DNA of 64,000 nucleotides, from the IMG/VR virus record IMGVR_UViG_3300044729_003379, positions 1 through 64,000 of that record; one strand, given 5' to 3'. The notes under the pieces are model-generated. The model saw nothing but the letters and a program-made list of their open reading frames with translations, was not told where the DNA came from and did no database searches. Below, one piece after another: positions 50,334 to 58,876 of the stretch; positions within the stretch are counted from its first letter, which is position 1; every line of letters starts with the position of its first letter. The position numbers and the translations under genes were made by a program. Origin of the DNA: a virus.

Positions 50334-51389
50334 ATGAAAGCTTTAATTACAGGAGTTACAGGCCAAGATGGAAGTTTTATGGCGGACTTCCTTCTTAAAA
50401 ATACAAACCTTGACGTTATTGGAACGGCAAGAAGACTAAGCGTTCCAAACCACGAAAATATCAAACACTTGAAAGATGAAAAAAGATTCCGCCTAATTGA
50501 TTTAGATGTAACTGATAGCGAAAATATTTCAGAAGTTATTCAAAAAGAAAAACCAGATTATTTTATCAACTTTGCCGCGAATTCTTTTGTTGGCAACAGT
50601 TGGTCAATGCCAGTAAACCACATGCAAACAAACTGTATTGCTGTTTTGCATCAGTTGGAGGCTATTAAAAAACATGCTCCGCATTGTAGGTATTACAATG
50701 CGGGTTCTTCTGAGCAGTTTGGTGACGTTAACTATTGTCCACAAGACATTAATCACCCATTTAAACCAAGGTCTCCATACGGAGTAGCAAAAAGCGCAGC
50801 CCATCATTTGGTAAAGGTTTATAGGGAATCTTTTGATCTTTACGCAGTTCAAGGAATCCTATTTAATCACGAAGGAATTAGAAGAGGGGAAGAATTTGTT
50901 ACTAGAAAGATAACAAAAAATGTTGCAAGAATTTATCATTCAATAAAAAACGGACAACCCTTTTCTCCACTTAAAGTTGGCAACATCTTCTCAGAAAGAG
51001 ATTGGAGTGACGCGGAGGATTTTGTTGAAGGAATTTGGTTAATGTTAAACCAAGAAAAACCAAAGGATTACATCCTGTCTTCAAACGAATGCTACCAAAT
51101 AAAAGAATTTATAGAATTGGCATTTAGTGCGGCAAAAATAGAAGGACAGTGGGTTGGTCTTGGGGAGAACATGAAATATATAATTCCAAATTATATTTTA
51201 GAGATCAGCAACTTAAATAGTCTTGTTTTAGTTGAAATCGATAAAGATTTTTATAGACCAGCAGAGGTTGATATCCTTTTAGGAGATTCAACTCCAGCAA
51301 GAGAAGAGCTTGGGTGGAAACCAAAAACCTGTTTTTATGATTTGGTAAAAAAGATGGTTGACAACGACATAAAACAGTATATAATATGA
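50334..51389 (+). CDS. gmd: GDP-mannose 4,6-dehydratase
   Basis: 351 residues. NADP-binding GVTGQDGS (residues 7-14), the catalytic Ser of AGSSEQFG, Tyr-x3-Lys in YGVAKSAAHH, then LFNHEGIRRGEEFVTRKIT and RDWSDAEDFVEG, and FYRPAEVDILLGD near the C-terminus, all canonical for Gmd. It converts GDP-mannose to GDP-4-keto-6-deoxymannose, the precursor of fucose, rhamnose and similar sugars. It is the sugar-nucleotide source for the neighbouring glycosyltransferases. Confidence 0.93.
   Translation: MKALITGVTGQDGSFMADFLLKNTNLDVIGTARRLSVPNHENIKHLKDEKRFRLIDLDVTDSENISEVIQKEKPDYFINFAANSFVGNSWSMPVNHMQTNCIAVLHQLEAIKKHAPHCRYYNAGSSEQFGDVNYCPQDINHPFKPRSPYGVAKSAAHHLVKVYRESFDLYAVQGILFNHEGIRRGEEFVTRKITKNVARIYHSIKNGQPFSPLKVGNIFSERDWSDAEDFVEGIWLMLNQEKPKDYILSSNECYQIKEFIELAFSAAKIEGQWVGLGENMKYIIPNYILEISNLNSLVLVEIDKDFYRPAEVDILLGDSTPAREELGWKPKTCFYDLVKKMVDNDIKQYII
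51358..51385 (+). promoter_or_regulatory. Leaderless consensus promoter
   Basis: TTGACA (51358-51363), 16-bp spacer, TATAAT (51380-51385), seven bases to the ATG at 51393. It lies inside the end of gmd and starts the replication block. Confidence 0.88.
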
Positions 51390-51392
51390 TAT

Positions 51393-51728
51393 ATGTCGAA
51401 GTCTCCTACGTTCTTCCAAGAGCGAAAGAATTTTATATCCCGTATGATCAAGCCGGGATCAAAAGTTCTCTATGCTAGAGAACAAAAGTTTGCTAAACAA
51501 ATATTTGAAGAATGGCCTGTTGACTTTTTAAATAAAGTTAAACCTCCATTTGAAATGAATTCTATTGGTTGGTTTATAACCAAAGAAGGAAAAAAGTATT
51601 TGAAATTAAAACTCATGGAGTTTAATTATAAACCAGAATCCGCCGAAATTATCAAAGGATACGAAAAAGTTGGCGAAGATTGGAACGGAGAATTCACAAG
51701 AAAATCATTAAGAAAGTTTTTATCATAA
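51393..51728 (+). CDS. Hypothetical protein (111 aa)
   Basis: 111 residues, basic, MSKSPTFFQERKNFISR onward, with GWFITKEGKKYLKLKLMEF and a helical end. It is driven by a consensus leaderless promoter and starts one base before the recombinase gene's region (gap to 51730 is one base). Its small size, high Lys content and neighbours suggest a replication accessory factor; not recognised. Confidence 0.65.
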   Translation: MSKSPTFFQERKNFISRMIKPGSKVLYAREQKFAKQIFEEWPVDFLNKVKPPFEMNSIGWFITKEGKKYLKLKLMEFNYKPESAEIIKGYEKVGEDWNGEFTRKSLRKFLS

Positions 51729-51729
51729 C

Positions 51730-52800
51730 ATGGATACATCAAAAAAACAATTAGAAAACTTCCTAAACAAAAACAAAAGCGATCACTTTAATTTCCAAGA
51801 TACAATTAATTGGATTTGTCCAACTGGTTCTTTATTATTTGATTCGCAATTAGGAGGAGGTTATAAGCCGGGAGCTTATAAAGTCAATGGAGCTTCTTTT
51901 GCTGGAAAGACGCATTGTGTCTTAAATTGCATCAAGAATGCGCTTGATATAATTCCTAAAGCAAAGGGCTTATGGATTGATGCAGAAGGAAGGCTTGACA
52001 AAGATATTAAAGAAAGGGCAGGTATTAGCTTTGTTTATGATGCCTCTGAATGGGAAGTTGGAACCTGTTTTGTTCTTCAAACAAACATTTTCGAAACAGC
52101 AATCAACTTAATTAATGATCTTGTAAAAAATAACGTTGATGATAATAGGTATATTATGTGCATCGATTCCATGGACTGTCTGATTAGAAGAGATGATGAA
52201 TCAAAGACAGCAGAAGAGGCAGGAAAAGTTGGAGCAGCCGGATTGTTAACATCTTTGATGTTTAAAAAGGCAAACCTTGTCCTTAATAAGAAGGGTCATT
52301 GTTTGTTCATGATTAATCAATTAAGATCATCGATTGATGTTAGCCAATATACTCCGAAGGATCAAAATGCGAGCGTTGGAGGGGGTGGAACAAACGCACC
52401 AGTTCACGCGGCTAATCAAATTTGGAATTTCTTAGGAAGAACAAAGAGTTCTACAATCTTTGATGGAGATACAACTCTTGGACATTATTGTAGGATTAAA
52501 ATCTCTAAGGGGGTTCAAGAAAGAACAGATGTGAGCATTAGCTATCCAGTTCGTCATGGAAGAAAGGGAGGAACATCTGTTTGGAAAGAATATGAAATTA
52601 TAGACCTCCTTCTTCAATGGGGATTTCTTGAAAAGAAAGGTTCATGGATTAATTCTGATTCAGAGCTTACCAAGTTTCTTGGAGAAGAATTTAAGGCACA
52701 AGGCATGACAAAAACTTATCAAATGTTGGAAGAAGATACTGGTTTGTGCGGAAAAATGGAAGAGTTCTGTAAAGAAAACATTTTCGATAAAATGAAATGA
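51730..52800 (+). CDS. RecA/UvsX-like recombinase
   Basis: 356 residues. Walker A GASFAGKT (residues 54-61), the DAEGRLDKD region, Walker B strand IMCIDSMDCL, the L1-like region TAEEAGKVGAAGLL, and the L2-like glycine loop ASVGGGGTN followed by HAANQIW: the order of RecA family proteins. It forms nucleoprotein filaments for recombination-dependent replication and repair. It overlaps the next gene by 4 bases. Confidence 0.88.
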   Translation: MDTSKKQLENFLNKNKSDHFNFQDTINWICPTGSLLFDSQLGGGYKPGAYKVNGASFAGKTHCVLNCIKNALDIIPKAKGLWIDAEGRLDKDIKERAGISFVYDASEWEVGTCFVLQTNIFETAINLINDLVKNNVDDNRYIMCIDSMDCLIRRDDESKTAEEAGKVGAAGLLTSLMFKKANLVLNKKGHCLFMINQLRSSIDVSQYTPKDQNASVGGGGTNAPVHAANQIWNFLGRTKSSTIFDGDTTLGHYCRIKISKGVQERTDVSISYPVRHGRKGGTSVWKEYEIIDLLLQWGFLEKKGSWINSDSELTKFLGEEFKAQGMTKTYQMLEEDTGLCGKMEEFCKENIFDKMK

Positions 52801-53198
52801 TTTTTAAAAATCACAGAGGAAAAGAAATTAAGGTAGCAAAAGCCAATAAATATAAGATTGATTGGGACTCTGGTTGCCGTTCTAAAATACAAAAACAAGT
52901 AAAGGACATTTTATACAAATATTGGAAAGGAGATTTGGTCTACGAAGAATTTCCTGTGGCTGGAACAAGATTAACGCTTGACTTTTACAATGCTTCGTGC
53001 AATATTGCGATAGAAGTCGATGGAATGCAGCATTATCAGTATAATGAATTCTTTCACAATAAAAATAGAAACAATTTTTTGGAACAATTAAAAAGAGATG
53101 ATTTTAAAGAGAGTTTTTGTTCAACAAATTCAATTACTCTTTATAGAATTAGAGAAGACAAAAACGTGCAAGAACAAATAAACAATTTAAAACTATGA
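52797..53198 (+). CDS. PD-(D/E)XK-type endonuclease, Vsr/DUF559-like
   Basis: 133 residues. A basic N-terminus with KYKIDWDSGCRSKIQKQVKD is followed by LTLDFYN, the acidic pair IAIEVDGMQHYQ (E-V-D-G-x-x-H, as in Vsr and DUF559 nucleases), then FLEQLKRDDFKESFC and a strand ITLYRIRED. It is likely a small structure- or mismatch-directed nuclease, perhaps resolving recombination intermediates made by the adjacent recombinase. Overlaps of 4 bases on both sides. Confidence 0.65.
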   Translation: MIFKNHRGKEIKVAKANKYKIDWDSGCRSKIQKQVKDILYKYWKGDLVYEEFPVAGTRLTLDFYNASCNIAIEVDGMQHYQYNEFFHNKNRNNFLEQLKRDDFKESFCSTNSITLYRIREDKNVQEQINNLKL

Positions 53199-53440
53199 AT
53201 AATGAAGAAGAGGAAGATGGAAATGATGAACTTGAGGTTTTTTCCGAATCTCTATTATGTAAAATTTATGATAGCACAGGGAACAAGAGAGGATGCAATA
53301 AGGGATTCTTGATGTTCATGGTAAACCACAATGGAGAGATTATTTATGTGTCAAAGTTCTCAGACACGGTAACACAAATTGCTTTAACAGAAACCGCTAA
53401 AAAAATCCTGTTAGAAGAAGATTTCCAAGAAGATGATTAA
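53195..53440 (+). CDS. Hypothetical acidic protein (81 aa)
   Basis: 81 residues, very acidic at both ends (EEEEDGNDELE at the start, EEDFQEDD at the end) with one strand pair (LCKIYDSTGNKRGC, FLMFMVNHNGEIIYVSKF). It overlaps both neighbours (nuclease and DnaB helicase). Possibly a helicase-loading or inhibitor protein, but this is context only. Confidence 0.55.
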   Translation: MNNEEEEDGNDELEVFSESLLCKIYDSTGNKRGCNKGFLMFMVNHNGEIIYVSKFSDTVTQIALTETAKKILLEEDFQEDD

Positions 53441-54974
53441 GTCGTTCGAATTAGAAAGAAAGGTTTTATCTGGGCTTTTACAGCACCCAAAATCTTGGTC
53501 TGAAGTTTCAACTTTCTTGGTTGAAGAAGACTTCTACGCTGAAGACAGCAAGGTTCATATAACCTTGTTTAAGATGATTAGGAATGCATTAAATAGTAAA
53601 GAAGCTATTGATGACACCATTCTGATTGATCGTCTAGCCAGACTCAATACGACTTTTCCAGATTCTATTGATCGAGACGAATACATTAGGTCTTTGGTTT
53701 TCAATAAAATTTCAACAGATGTTTTCTTAAACTCAGTCAAAGAGCTTAAAAAATACACCTTCAAACGAAAGGCTTTAAACATTTGTAATAAAATAGAACA
53801 ATTCACAAAAACAGTAGACCCATCAAAACCCTATTCTTTTATTGTAGAAGAAATTGATAGAATTTACAATAATGATATTCGTGGATTTGAAATGGGAGAA
53901 GCCAAACTTGTAAATTTGGCCAAGATTGCAGAAGAGATTATTGAAGACAGGGGAGACAATCCACCAGAAGAAGTTGGGGCAATGGGTCCATTCCCAACCA
54001 TTAATAAAATTTATGGTTCTCTTGTGAGGCCGGGGAACTGCACTTGTTTTGCCGCTAGAGCTAAAAGTGGAAAAACCACGTTAATGATAGATATGTTATT
54101 GAAGATCTCTTACGAAAATAAGTTGCCGATTCTGCATTTCGATAATGGGGAAATGAGTGAAGAGGAACTCGTTTTTAGAATGGTCTCTGGAATATCTGGT
54201 GTTCCCGTTTATCTTCTTGAAAGTGGCAAATGGAGAACTCACGGATACAAGGATCTTTCCGCCAAGGAAGTCGTTAGCCGTGTTCGGGCGGTATGGGAAA
54301 GAATGAAGGGTATCACGATTCTTTATGAGAACGTAGCAGGAATGACATCGGAAGAGATGGTCTCCCTTCTTAAAAGAATTTACTTTTCAGAAATTGGAAG
54401 AGGCAATCCTCTCATCTTTTCCTTTGACTATCTCAAGACAGATTTCAACAATCTAGGAAAAGGTTCTGATTGGGCTTTTGTTGGAAAACTACTCCACCAT
54501 TTTAAACAAACAATTAGCAGAGAACTCAAATTCGACGGTAAACCAACAGTAGCTATGGTAACGTCTGTTCAAACAAACAGGTCTGGCATTGTTACAAATA
54601 GAAATTCGGATACAGTTGTCGATGACGAAAGCGTTATTGCGTTATCTGACAACATCATTCAATTCGTTTCTCACCTATTCCTTCTTAGGAAGAAGACAAT
54701 GGATGAAATTGTTGAAGAAGGACCAGAGTTTGGCACCCACAAGTTAAAATGCTTGGCAGCAAGACATTTAGGAGAAGATTCTTTTGGTCACATTAATCCT
54801 GTTGATTGGGTTGATGGTAGCAAAAAAGATAATTGGATCAACTTAAAATTTGACAACTTTAATGTTGAAGAAAAGGGCGATGCTCGCGATATTATTAGAG
54901 CAATAAACGGAGAAGATGTTGGAGCAATTAGATCAATGGGGGCAGAAAATGAACTTCCAGAATCTTTAAGATGA
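53433..54974 (+). CDS. DnaB-like replicative helicase
   Basis: 513 residues. The N-terminal helical domain is DnaB-like (FELERKVLSGLLQHPKSW, DDTILIDRLARLN). The C-terminal RecA-like ATPase has Walker A in ARAKSGKTTLM (about residues 207-217), HFDNGEMSEEELVFRMVSG as the following motif, Walker B IFSFDYLKTD, and later motif DNIIQFVSHLFLLRK. A 5'-3' hexameric helicase at the fork. Its stop codon overlaps the primase start by 4 bases. Confidence 0.88.
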   Translation: MIKSFELERKVLSGLLQHPKSWSEVSTFLVEEDFYAEDSKVHITLFKMIRNALNSKEAIDDTILIDRLARLNTTFPDSIDRDEYIRSLVFNKISTDVFLNSVKELKKYTFKRKALNICNKIEQFTKTVDPSKPYSFIVEEIDRIYNNDIRGFEMGEAKLVNLAKIAEEIIEDRGDNPPEEVGAMGPFPTINKIYGSLVRPGNCTCFAARAKSGKTTLMIDMLLKISYENKLPILHFDNGEMSEEELVFRMVSGISGVPVYLLESGKWRTHGYKDLSAKEVVSRVRAVWERMKGITILYENVAGMTSEEMVSLLKRIYFSEIGRGNPLIFSFDYLKTDFNNLGKGSDWAFVGKLLHHFKQTISRELKFDGKPTVAMVTSVQTNRSGIVTNRNSDTVVDDESVIALSDNIIQFVSHLFLLRKKTMDEIVEEGPEFGTHKLKCLAARHLGEDSFGHINPVDWVDGSKKDNWINLKFDNFNVEEKGDARDIIRAINGEDVGAIRSMGAENELPESLR

Positions 54975-55984
54975 CCGATTATGGATCAATTTTAAGAAAC
55001 ATAGGCTATAATCTGATCGATAGGGGTTCTTATTGGCAGACAAACGCTATCTTCCGCAATGGAGACAACAAAACATCAATCAGAATTTACAAAGACACCG
55101 GAGTTTGGAGCGACTTTGTTGAAGGAAACAAACCTCTCCCATTCGAAACATTACTAAAGAAAACATTAAAGACAAATGATGTATCAAAATACATAGAACA
55201 ACAAAATACGTCATTTACCTTTTACAAAAAAATAGATAAACTTTTGAAAGAAGAAAAAACATTTCACGATAGTTGCTTAAAAAAACTATTACCAGACAGG
55301 CACTATTTTGAGTCAAGAGGCATCCCTAGTTGGGTTCAAGAAGAATACCAATGCGGGTTGGCAACTTCTGGCAAGCTATATCAACGCATCGTTTTTCCAG
55401 TTAGGAGAAATGATGGGAAAATACATGGATTCATTGGCAGAAAGGTTGTAGACAACAAACCAGAATCTCCAAAGTGGTTGAATTTTGGAAAAACCTGTGA
55501 TTGGTTTTATCCATATTTTTCTGTAGAAGGCGTTGAGGAACAAATAGAAGAAGAAAAGAGGGTTTTTGTAATAGAATCTATCGGAGATTCTATGTCTTTA
55601 TATAGATCGGGTGTAAAGAACAACATCGTTTGTTTTACAAACAATATTAAACCAAAAATAACATCGAGATTATCAAATCTTTCGGTAGATATTGTTTTAT
55701 CATTAAATAATGATTCTGGCCAAAACAGAGGATTCGACGGGGCTTTGGCAAGTTTTATAAAACTTGCTGATACAATCGATTTAGAAAGAATATGGTTTTG
55801 TCCACCTCCAGTTGAAGATTTTGGAATGATGAATGATCAACAAATTCGTGAATGGAGAAGTTCTTTAGATTTTTCAAATTCTTCGAAGGAGTCTCTTCTT
55901 CAATTGATTGGTTATGCTCCAAAAGCAAAACTTGCAGCAAACTTGCTTCCAAAATTAAAGAAAATAGAAAAAAGCTTGGAATGA
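54971..55984 (+). CDS. DnaG-type primase (no zinc finger)
   Basis: 337 residues. A short N-terminal strand region resembles the primase core entry (GSYWQTNAIFRNGDN, VWSDFVEG). GIPSWVQEEYQCGLA and IVFPVRRNDGKIHGFIGRKV are the RNA-polymerase-domain signatures. The TOPRIM domain has VFVIESIGDSMSLYRSGV and a reduced second motif in LNNDSGQNRG. There is no N-terminal Cys zinc finger. It makes primers for the phage fork with the helicase just upstream. Confidence 0.8.
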   Translation: MTDYGSILRNIGYNLIDRGSYWQTNAIFRNGDNKTSIRIYKDTGVWSDFVEGNKPLPFETLLKKTLKTNDVSKYIEQQNTSFTFYKKIDKLLKEEKTFHDSCLKKLLPDRHYFESRGIPSWVQEEYQCGLATSGKLYQRIVFPVRRNDGKIHGFIGRKVVDNKPESPKWLNFGKTCDWFYPYFSVEGVEEQIEEEKRVFVIESIGDSMSLYRSGVKNNIVCFTNNIKPKITSRLSNLSVDIVLSLNNDSGQNRGFDGALASFIKLADTIDLERIWFCPPPVEDFGMMNDQQIREWRSSLDFSNSSKESLLQLIGYAPKAKLAANLLPKLKKIEKSLE

Positions 55985-57033
55985 AGAACTATTTGTCTGC
56001 ATCAAAGATCAAAAAACTACAAGAATGTAGTTGGCAATATTATTGTCGTTATATATTGAAACTTCCAGACGACTCCAATGACGGAGCAAAAATGGGATCG
56101 ATTTGTCATAATGTTTTTGAATATCTTGGAAAAGATAAACATAAAAGACATTTCAATAAAATAATTAAAGCCGAAACAATTAAGGGAAGTGAAGTTGTCA
56201 GTAGATATGTAAATATTTGTGCCAATAAAGAAAGTGTCAATTCAGAGACCCACCTTACTTTAATTGATAAAATGATTTTAGAAGGACTCAAGTATGATTT
56301 CTATGGAAAGAAACTTGGAAAACCAATTGAAGCCTTGTCTGAAATTGACTTCGATTTAACGATAGACGAGAAAGATAAGAAATACAGAATCGTTGGATTT
56401 ATTGATAAGTTGTTCTTATATAAGAATGGAGCGGTTATAATCCGAGACTTCAAAAGTTCAAAGAAGAAGTTTGAGGGAAAGGAAGTTTATGATAACGTGC
56501 AAGACTTGATGTATAGACTTGCCGTTAAAAAGCTATACCCAGAACATTATAATCCAAAGATGGAATTCGTCTTTCTTCAATTTTCATGTGAAAATGGAGA
56601 CGGTATTATTGAAACACCTAGCGTTTGCGATAAAGAATTAGAAGGTTTTGAATATTTCCTTACAGACGTTCAAAATGTCGTTGATCATTTTGACGAAAAG
56701 ATAGCCACACAAAACATGGCCTATGACAAAGGTTATGTAAACAAGGACCAAGGTTTCTCAGGAAGATTAGTTTGTGGAAGATCAGATCATCCAGAAGAAA
56801 AGAAAATAGATGGAACGAACAAATGGTATTGCAGAATGAAGTTCCCCTTCTTTTATTGGGTTTTATTAGACGAAAAAAATAACATAATCAATTCTGCAAA
56901 AACTGAGGAAGAATTGGGTTTTCCTGCAAAAAACCAGAGAATAGAAAAAAGATTCTACAAGGGATGCCCTAAGTTTAAATTTCTTGAATACTCTCAAGAA
57001 ATGAATATGAAAGCAAAAAACGAAGGATTTTAA
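55981..57033 (+). CDS. Cas4/RecB-like PD-(D/E)XK exonuclease
   Basis: 350 residues from the ATG at 55981, overlapping the primase stop. LSASKIKKLQECSWQYYCRYIL and GSICHNVFEYLGKD at the start, then FIDKLFLYKNGAVIIRDFKSSK (the D-x(n)-D-x-K nuclease core) and a QDLMYRLAV helix, are typical of PD-(D/E)XK nucleases of the RecB/AddB/Cas4 family. Cys16 and the late Cys (VCGRS, YCRMK, GCPKF) could bind a 4Fe-4S cluster, but the spacing is unusual. Probably processes DNA ends for recombination. Confidence 0.78.
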   Translation: MKNYLSASKIKKLQECSWQYYCRYILKLPDDSNDGAKMGSICHNVFEYLGKDKHKRHFNKIIKAETIKGSEVVSRYVNICANKESVNSETHLTLIDKMILEGLKYDFYGKKLGKPIEALSEIDFDLTIDEKDKKYRIVGFIDKLFLYKNGAVIIRDFKSSKKKFEGKEVYDNVQDLMYRLAVKKLYPEHYNPKMEFVFLQFSCENGDGIIETPSVCDKELEGFEYFLTDVQNVVDHFDEKIATQNMAYDKGYVNKDQGFSGRLVCGRSDHPEEKKIDGTNKWYCRMKFPFFYWVLLDEKNNIINSAKTEEELGFPAKNQRIEKRFYKGCPKFKFLEYSQEMNMKAKNEGF

Positions 57034-57043
57034 CAAAAAATAC

Positions 57044-57071
57044 TTGACTTCCTAAAGAAAGATGGTATTAT
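57044..57071 (+). promoter_or_regulatory. Leaderless promoter of the 57079 gene
   Basis: TTGACT (57044-57049), 16-bp spacer, TATTAT (57066-57071), seven bases to the ATG at 57079. Confidence 0.8.
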
Positions 57072-57078
57072 TTCGTAT

Positions 57079-57357
57079 ATGAAAATCTCTGAATATAAAA
57101 TTGCTCGCGCAAAACTCTACATGACAGAGGACGATAAGAAAGTCCTTGAAGAACAAATTAAGGAAAACAAAATTTCACCAGAAATGAAAAGCCGTTTGGA
57201 TTCTTTGATTTTTAGACTACTTCCAAAACGTCTTCGTAGAAAGAATGGGTGTTTCGGAAGCCCCGGCCTCAATCGAAAAGAAAAGAGAAAGAAATTAATT
57301 CAACAAAAGATTCAAGAAATCGTTGATCAACAAAAAGAAGAAGAGTCTAAAGAATGA
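57079..57357 (+). CDS. Hypothetical basic protein (92 aa)
   Basis: 92 residues, MKISEYKIARAKLYM onward, very Lys/Arg-rich and helical, with a GCFGSPGLNRKEK turn in the middle and a charged C-terminal helix (EIVDQQKEEE). It overlaps the PHP-domain gene by 4 bases and so is translationally coupled with it. It may be a small polymerase-associated or DNA-binding protein. Not recognised. Confidence 0.6.
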   Translation: MKISEYKIARAKLYMTEDDKKVLEEQIKENKISPEMKSRLDSLIFRLLPKRLRRKNGCFGSPGLNRKEKRKKLIQQKIQEIVDQQKEEESKE

Positions 57358-58019
57358 TTCCTATTTTTAAGTCTCATTTTTCTATCGGAAGATCTATTCT
57401 TAATTTAGAAAAGATTTTCGAATACGATCAAGACAAGATCGTATTGGTAGAAGATTCTATGGCTAGTTTTCGTAAGGCCAAAAAGACGGCCCTTAAAGCA
57501 AAAAAAAGATTCATATTTGGTCTTCGGTTGGAAGTAAAAAGCGACGGCGACAGCAGCAAGTTGATCTTCTTCGCGAAAAGCAATAAGGGAATAGATTCTC
57601 TTCGCCGTATTTATACGAAAACGTTCACCGAACAAAATGGGGTTTACCAATTAAACAAAGAGGATCTTCAAGAGATAGAAATTGCTGTTCCATTTTATGA
57701 CTCTTTTTTGCATAAGTCTATTCATAATTTTGGTTGCTTTGAATTAGATTTACCGGAAAACGTTACTTTTTTTGTTGAGAGAAATAATCATCCGTTTGAT
57801 TTTCAAATAGAAAATGCAATCAACAAATTTGGAGGAAAAACTGTTTTAGTAAAGTCCATCTTTTACGACAAGAAAGAAGATTTCAAAGCCTTTCAATTTT
57901 GTAAAGCAATTTGTAATAGAAAAATAGGTAGGTCTCCCGTATTTAACAGGCCAGAATTAGAAGAATGTTCTAGTGATGAATTTTGTTGGGAGTCCTTGCA
58001 AGAATATAGCAAGCAATAG
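57354..58019 (+). CDS. Orphan PHP-like domain of DNA polymerase III alpha
   Basis: 221 residues that align by eye with the N-terminal PHP domain of bacterial DnaE. SHFSIGRSIL (residues 7-16) is the degenerate motif 1 strand; IVLVEDSMASFRKAK with RFIFGLRLEV (residues 29-61) matches the TDHGNMFG...GCE segment; then KLIFFAKSNKGIDSLRRIY and, near the C-terminus, SIFYDKKEDFKAFQFCKAI (usually HYLxxEDxxAHxxLxxI). The metal-binding His residues are mostly replaced, so any phosphatase or exonuclease activity is probably lost. The polymerase core itself starts 4.3 kb downstream without this domain. The gene ends in TAG, one of only two that do. Confidence 0.72.
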   Translation: MIPIFKSHFSIGRSILNLEKIFEYDQDKIVLVEDSMASFRKAKKTALKAKKRFIFGLRLEVKSDGDSSKLIFFAKSNKGIDSLRRIYTKTFTEQNGVYQLNKEDLQEIEIAVPFYDSFLHKSIHNFGCFELDLPENVTFFVERNNHPFDFQIENAINKFGGKTVLVKSIFYDKKEDFKAFQFCKAICNRKIGRSPVFNRPELEECSSDEFCWESLQEYSKQ

Positions 58020-58037
58020 TAAACGTGTTTTTAATTT

Positions 58038-58298
58038 ATGAATATTACGAAAACCCAATGGAAGGGACTGCAAAAAGAATGGTTCGATTGCGAATACGCG
58101 GCCATGCAACCTGTGGACGCGGTGCGTATGCGGTTGACCAACGAAACCAACGAGGTCGAGCGGCTGGCAAACGGAATTGCGCTGGCGCTGCACAAAAATC
58201 GACACTTGGCGGATGGCGATAATTGCACACTCATCGACTTAAAGCGACTGGTCCCAGACTGGGAAGCGCGTCTGTTTTATCTTCTGCCTAACAATTAG
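58038..58298 (+). CDS. GC-rich foreign hypothetical ORF (86 aa)
   Basis: 86 residues, MNITKTQWKGLQKEWF onward, with a TAG stop. Direct counting gives 36 of 60 G+C at 58081-58140 and 34 of 60 at 58141-58200, against 18 of 60 at 57841-57900. Codons such as GCG, CTG, CGG and GTG are used, unlike any neighbour. The first few codons are AT-rich and merge into the local sequence. It appears recently acquired from a GC-richer genome. There is no function I can name (a helical protein with a possible Trp-anchored N-terminus). Confidence 0.6.
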   Translation: MNITKTQWKGLQKEWFDCEYAAMQPVDAVRMRLTNETNEVERLANGIALALHKNRHLADGDNCTLIDLKRLVPDWEARLFYLLPNN

Positions 58299-58362
58299 AT
58301 CAGACTTCCAAAGGATAGTCTGTATCGAAAGTTCCAGATTGTAAAGTTTGTAGAAAAAAGTC

Positions 58363-58390
58363 TTGACAACAGCAAAATTTGTGATACATC
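58363..58390 (+). promoter_or_regulatory. Leaderless promoter of gene 58396
   Basis: TTGACA (58363-58368), 16-bp spacer, TACATC (58385-58390), five bases to the ATG at 58396. Upstream, CAGACT/AGTCTG (58301-58322) makes a short hairpin after the GC-rich ORF. Confidence 0.7.
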
Positions 58391-58395
58391 ATATC

Positions 58396-58875
58396 ATGAA
58401 TATACACAATACAATTTTAACCTCAGTTAAAGATCAAGATGATTATGGGTGTTTTGAATTCGAAACAAAGAAATTCTCAGACTTGTCTAAAGTTGAGCTA
58501 CAATCTATTTTGAATTACATTCTTAGTCTTAATATAGATCAAGAAACAATTCTCAACAGAAACGGCTTTTATTCCTTAGAACAGGTCAAAGAGAAGAAGG
58601 GGTTGAAGTTCACAAATAAAGACGATATTTTCTACAGAAGGAATTATAATTTTGAAAAAATTACTCTTGGCAAAAAATTAAACGACTATCAATTAGAAGA
58701 ACTCAGTCAGTGGAAACAGGTCTTTGTTTTAGTTGAAATGCCTAAAGAAATCAAAGATCAACTTGAAGTTTTCGAACAAAAGAAAAAGGAAAAGAAAAAG
58801 AAATTAGAAGAAGCCAAGAAAACAAGAGAAATAAAAAAGGCCAAAAAACTTCTAGAGCAATATGGGGAAAAATAA
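58396..58875 (+). CDS. Hypothetical protein with basic C-terminal helix (159 aa)
   Basis: 159 residues from MNIHNTILTSVKDQDD; an in-frame Met at 58363 lies inside the -35 box and is rejected. The first 110 residues are mixed alpha/beta (CFEFETKKFSDLSKVELQSIL, NRNGFYSLEQVKEKKG). The C-terminus is a long Lys/Glu coiled coil (KKKEKKKKLEEAKK). Not recognised. Confidence 0.6.
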   Translation: MNIHNTILTSVKDQDDYGCFEFETKKFSDLSKVELQSILNYILSLNIDQETILNRNGFYSLEQVKEKKGLKFTNKDDIFYRRNYNFEKITLGKKLNDYQLEELSQWKQVFVLVEMPKEIKDQLEVFEQKKKEKKKKLEEAKKTREIKKAKKLLEQYGEK

Positions 58876-58876
58876 A

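Noticed and set aside
58296-58413. TAG readthrough extending the GC-rich ORF by about 37 codons
   Set aside because: An open extension of this length is not rare by chance, it crosses a promoter and the composition changes back to local AT-rich sequence.
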